Assembly: GCF_029338195.1 (NCBI RefSeq)
Contig: NZ_CP119779.1
Span: 2,976,001 to 3,040,000, forward strand
Source of the DNA: Haloarcula litorea
GTDB lineage: Archaea > Halobacteriota > Halobacteria > Halobacteriales > Haloarculaceae
DNA length: 64,000 nt
Direction of reading: 5' to 3'
The position numbers were made by a program, and so were the translations under genes. Under the pieces are notes generated by a model that worked only from the letters and a program-made list of their open reading frames with translations, was not told where the DNA came from and made no database searches. Positions 63,803 to 64,000 of the stretch are shown here, one piece after another. Each line of letters starts with the position of its first letter. Positions within the stretch are counted from its first letter, which is position 1.

Positions 63803-64000
63803 TCGACGCCGTGTTCGAGGTTCTCCAGCAGCTTCCCGACGAACAGGCCCGCCCGCGGCGAGATGGTGTCCTCCTCGGGGACCGTCGCGGGCTGGGCGGC
63901 CAGCGCCTCGACGAACTGCTCGCTGTGGGTCATCGCGTTGCAGATGTCGACCACGTCGACGACCAGCCCCTCGTCGTCGGTCCGCATCTCCGGGTACCGC
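63799..64000 (-). CDS. C-terminal part of an unknown protein, cut by the window edge
   Basis: The minus strand is open from the window edge to the stop at 63799; the visible 66 residues include MRTDDEGLVVDVVDICNAMT and end LFVGKLLENLEHGVD. An ATG at 63987 exists, but the reading frame continues upstream (RYPEM...), so a longer protein is likely. Its stop overlaps the dinB stop by 4 bp (convergent). No family recognised. Confidence 0.5.
   Translation of the reverse strand, partial: RYPEMRTDDEGLVVDVVDICNAMTHSEQFVEALAAQPATVPEEDTISPRAGLFVGKLLENLEHGVD

Noticed and set aside
1..64000. CRISPR arrays, rRNA genes and complete insertion sequences
   Set aside because: No regularly spaced short repeats, rRNA signatures or intact transposase frames with terminal inverted repeats were seen anywhere in the window.

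Overview
The window is a high-GC archaeal chromosome segment from the class Halobacteria. Signs of this are strongly acidic proteins, Tat-type lipoprotein signals, haloarchaea-restricted families (TbsP, amphi-Trp, UPF0179, DUF63, DUF5794/DUF5795-like), TATA boxes placed about 25-30 nt before start codons so that many mRNAs look leaderless, and a tRNA-Trp gene with a large intron. Most of the window is ordinary housekeeping chromosome. The genus cannot be fixed from sequence reading alone.

Layout. 1-9.2 kb: truncated membrane sensor kinase, MgtC/DUF4010 membrane protein, AI-2E-family permease with a PadR regulator, amphi-Trp protein, zinc-ribbon protein, and a one-carbon operon glyA-folD-NUDIX (minus strand). 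9.3-16.5 kb: a CHAT-like caspase-fold protein, the regulator TbsP, a YcaO protein with an E1-like N-terminus, a DUF63 membrane protein and an inositol-monophosphatase-family enzyme. 16.7-21.3 kb: VOC dioxygenase, tRNA-Leu with a broken duplicate beside it, DUF309, an aspartoacylase-like enzyme, cupin and UPF0179. 21.7-29.5 kb: a translationally coupled four-gene operon of two divergent PrkA kinases, a YeaH-type VWA protein and SpoVR. 29.5-37.4 kb: Tat lipoprotein beta-propeller, hisD, cytochrome oxidase subunits I and III with a small membrane partner, and a PAS sensor kinase. 37.5-46 kb: a small Hsp20-like protein coupled to CDC48, alpha/beta hydrolase, a CDP-alcohol phosphatidyltransferase of archaetidylserine-synthase type, thioredoxin-fold and lipid-binding proteins, and a TrkA-N/DHH phosphoesterase. 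46-50.5 kb: tRNA-Lys with an attachment-site-like 32-bp duplication, GNAT, guaB, DUF5794/5795 pair and intron-containing tRNA-Trp.

50.5-59.8 kb is an accessory island directly behind tRNA-Trp. Its first 2.2 kb is a graveyard of provirus/plasmid-like fragments (small zinc-ribbon proteins, short membrane proteins, frameshifted pieces in both orientations). Next come AT-richer genes: two coupled membrane proteins, a UspA protein, a DUF3592 protein, two related receiver-domain signalling proteins and an unknown 213-residue protein coupled to one of them. It ends in fragments that look like Orc1/Cdc6 and a tyrosine integrase. Core chromosome resumes with a sulfatase-like gene carrying a C-terminal frameshift, about 1 kb of decayed sequence, a hypothetical gene and dinB (DNA polymerase IV) with three PIP-box-like motifs.

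The most interesting points are the leaderless 18-codon ORF coupled to the oxidase subunit I gene, the CHAT/TbsP/YcaO neighbourhood, the doubled PrkA operon, tRNA-end duplications at two tRNA genes, the triple PIP tail of DinB, and a hidden 40-residue double-zinc-knuckle protein in the decayed island.
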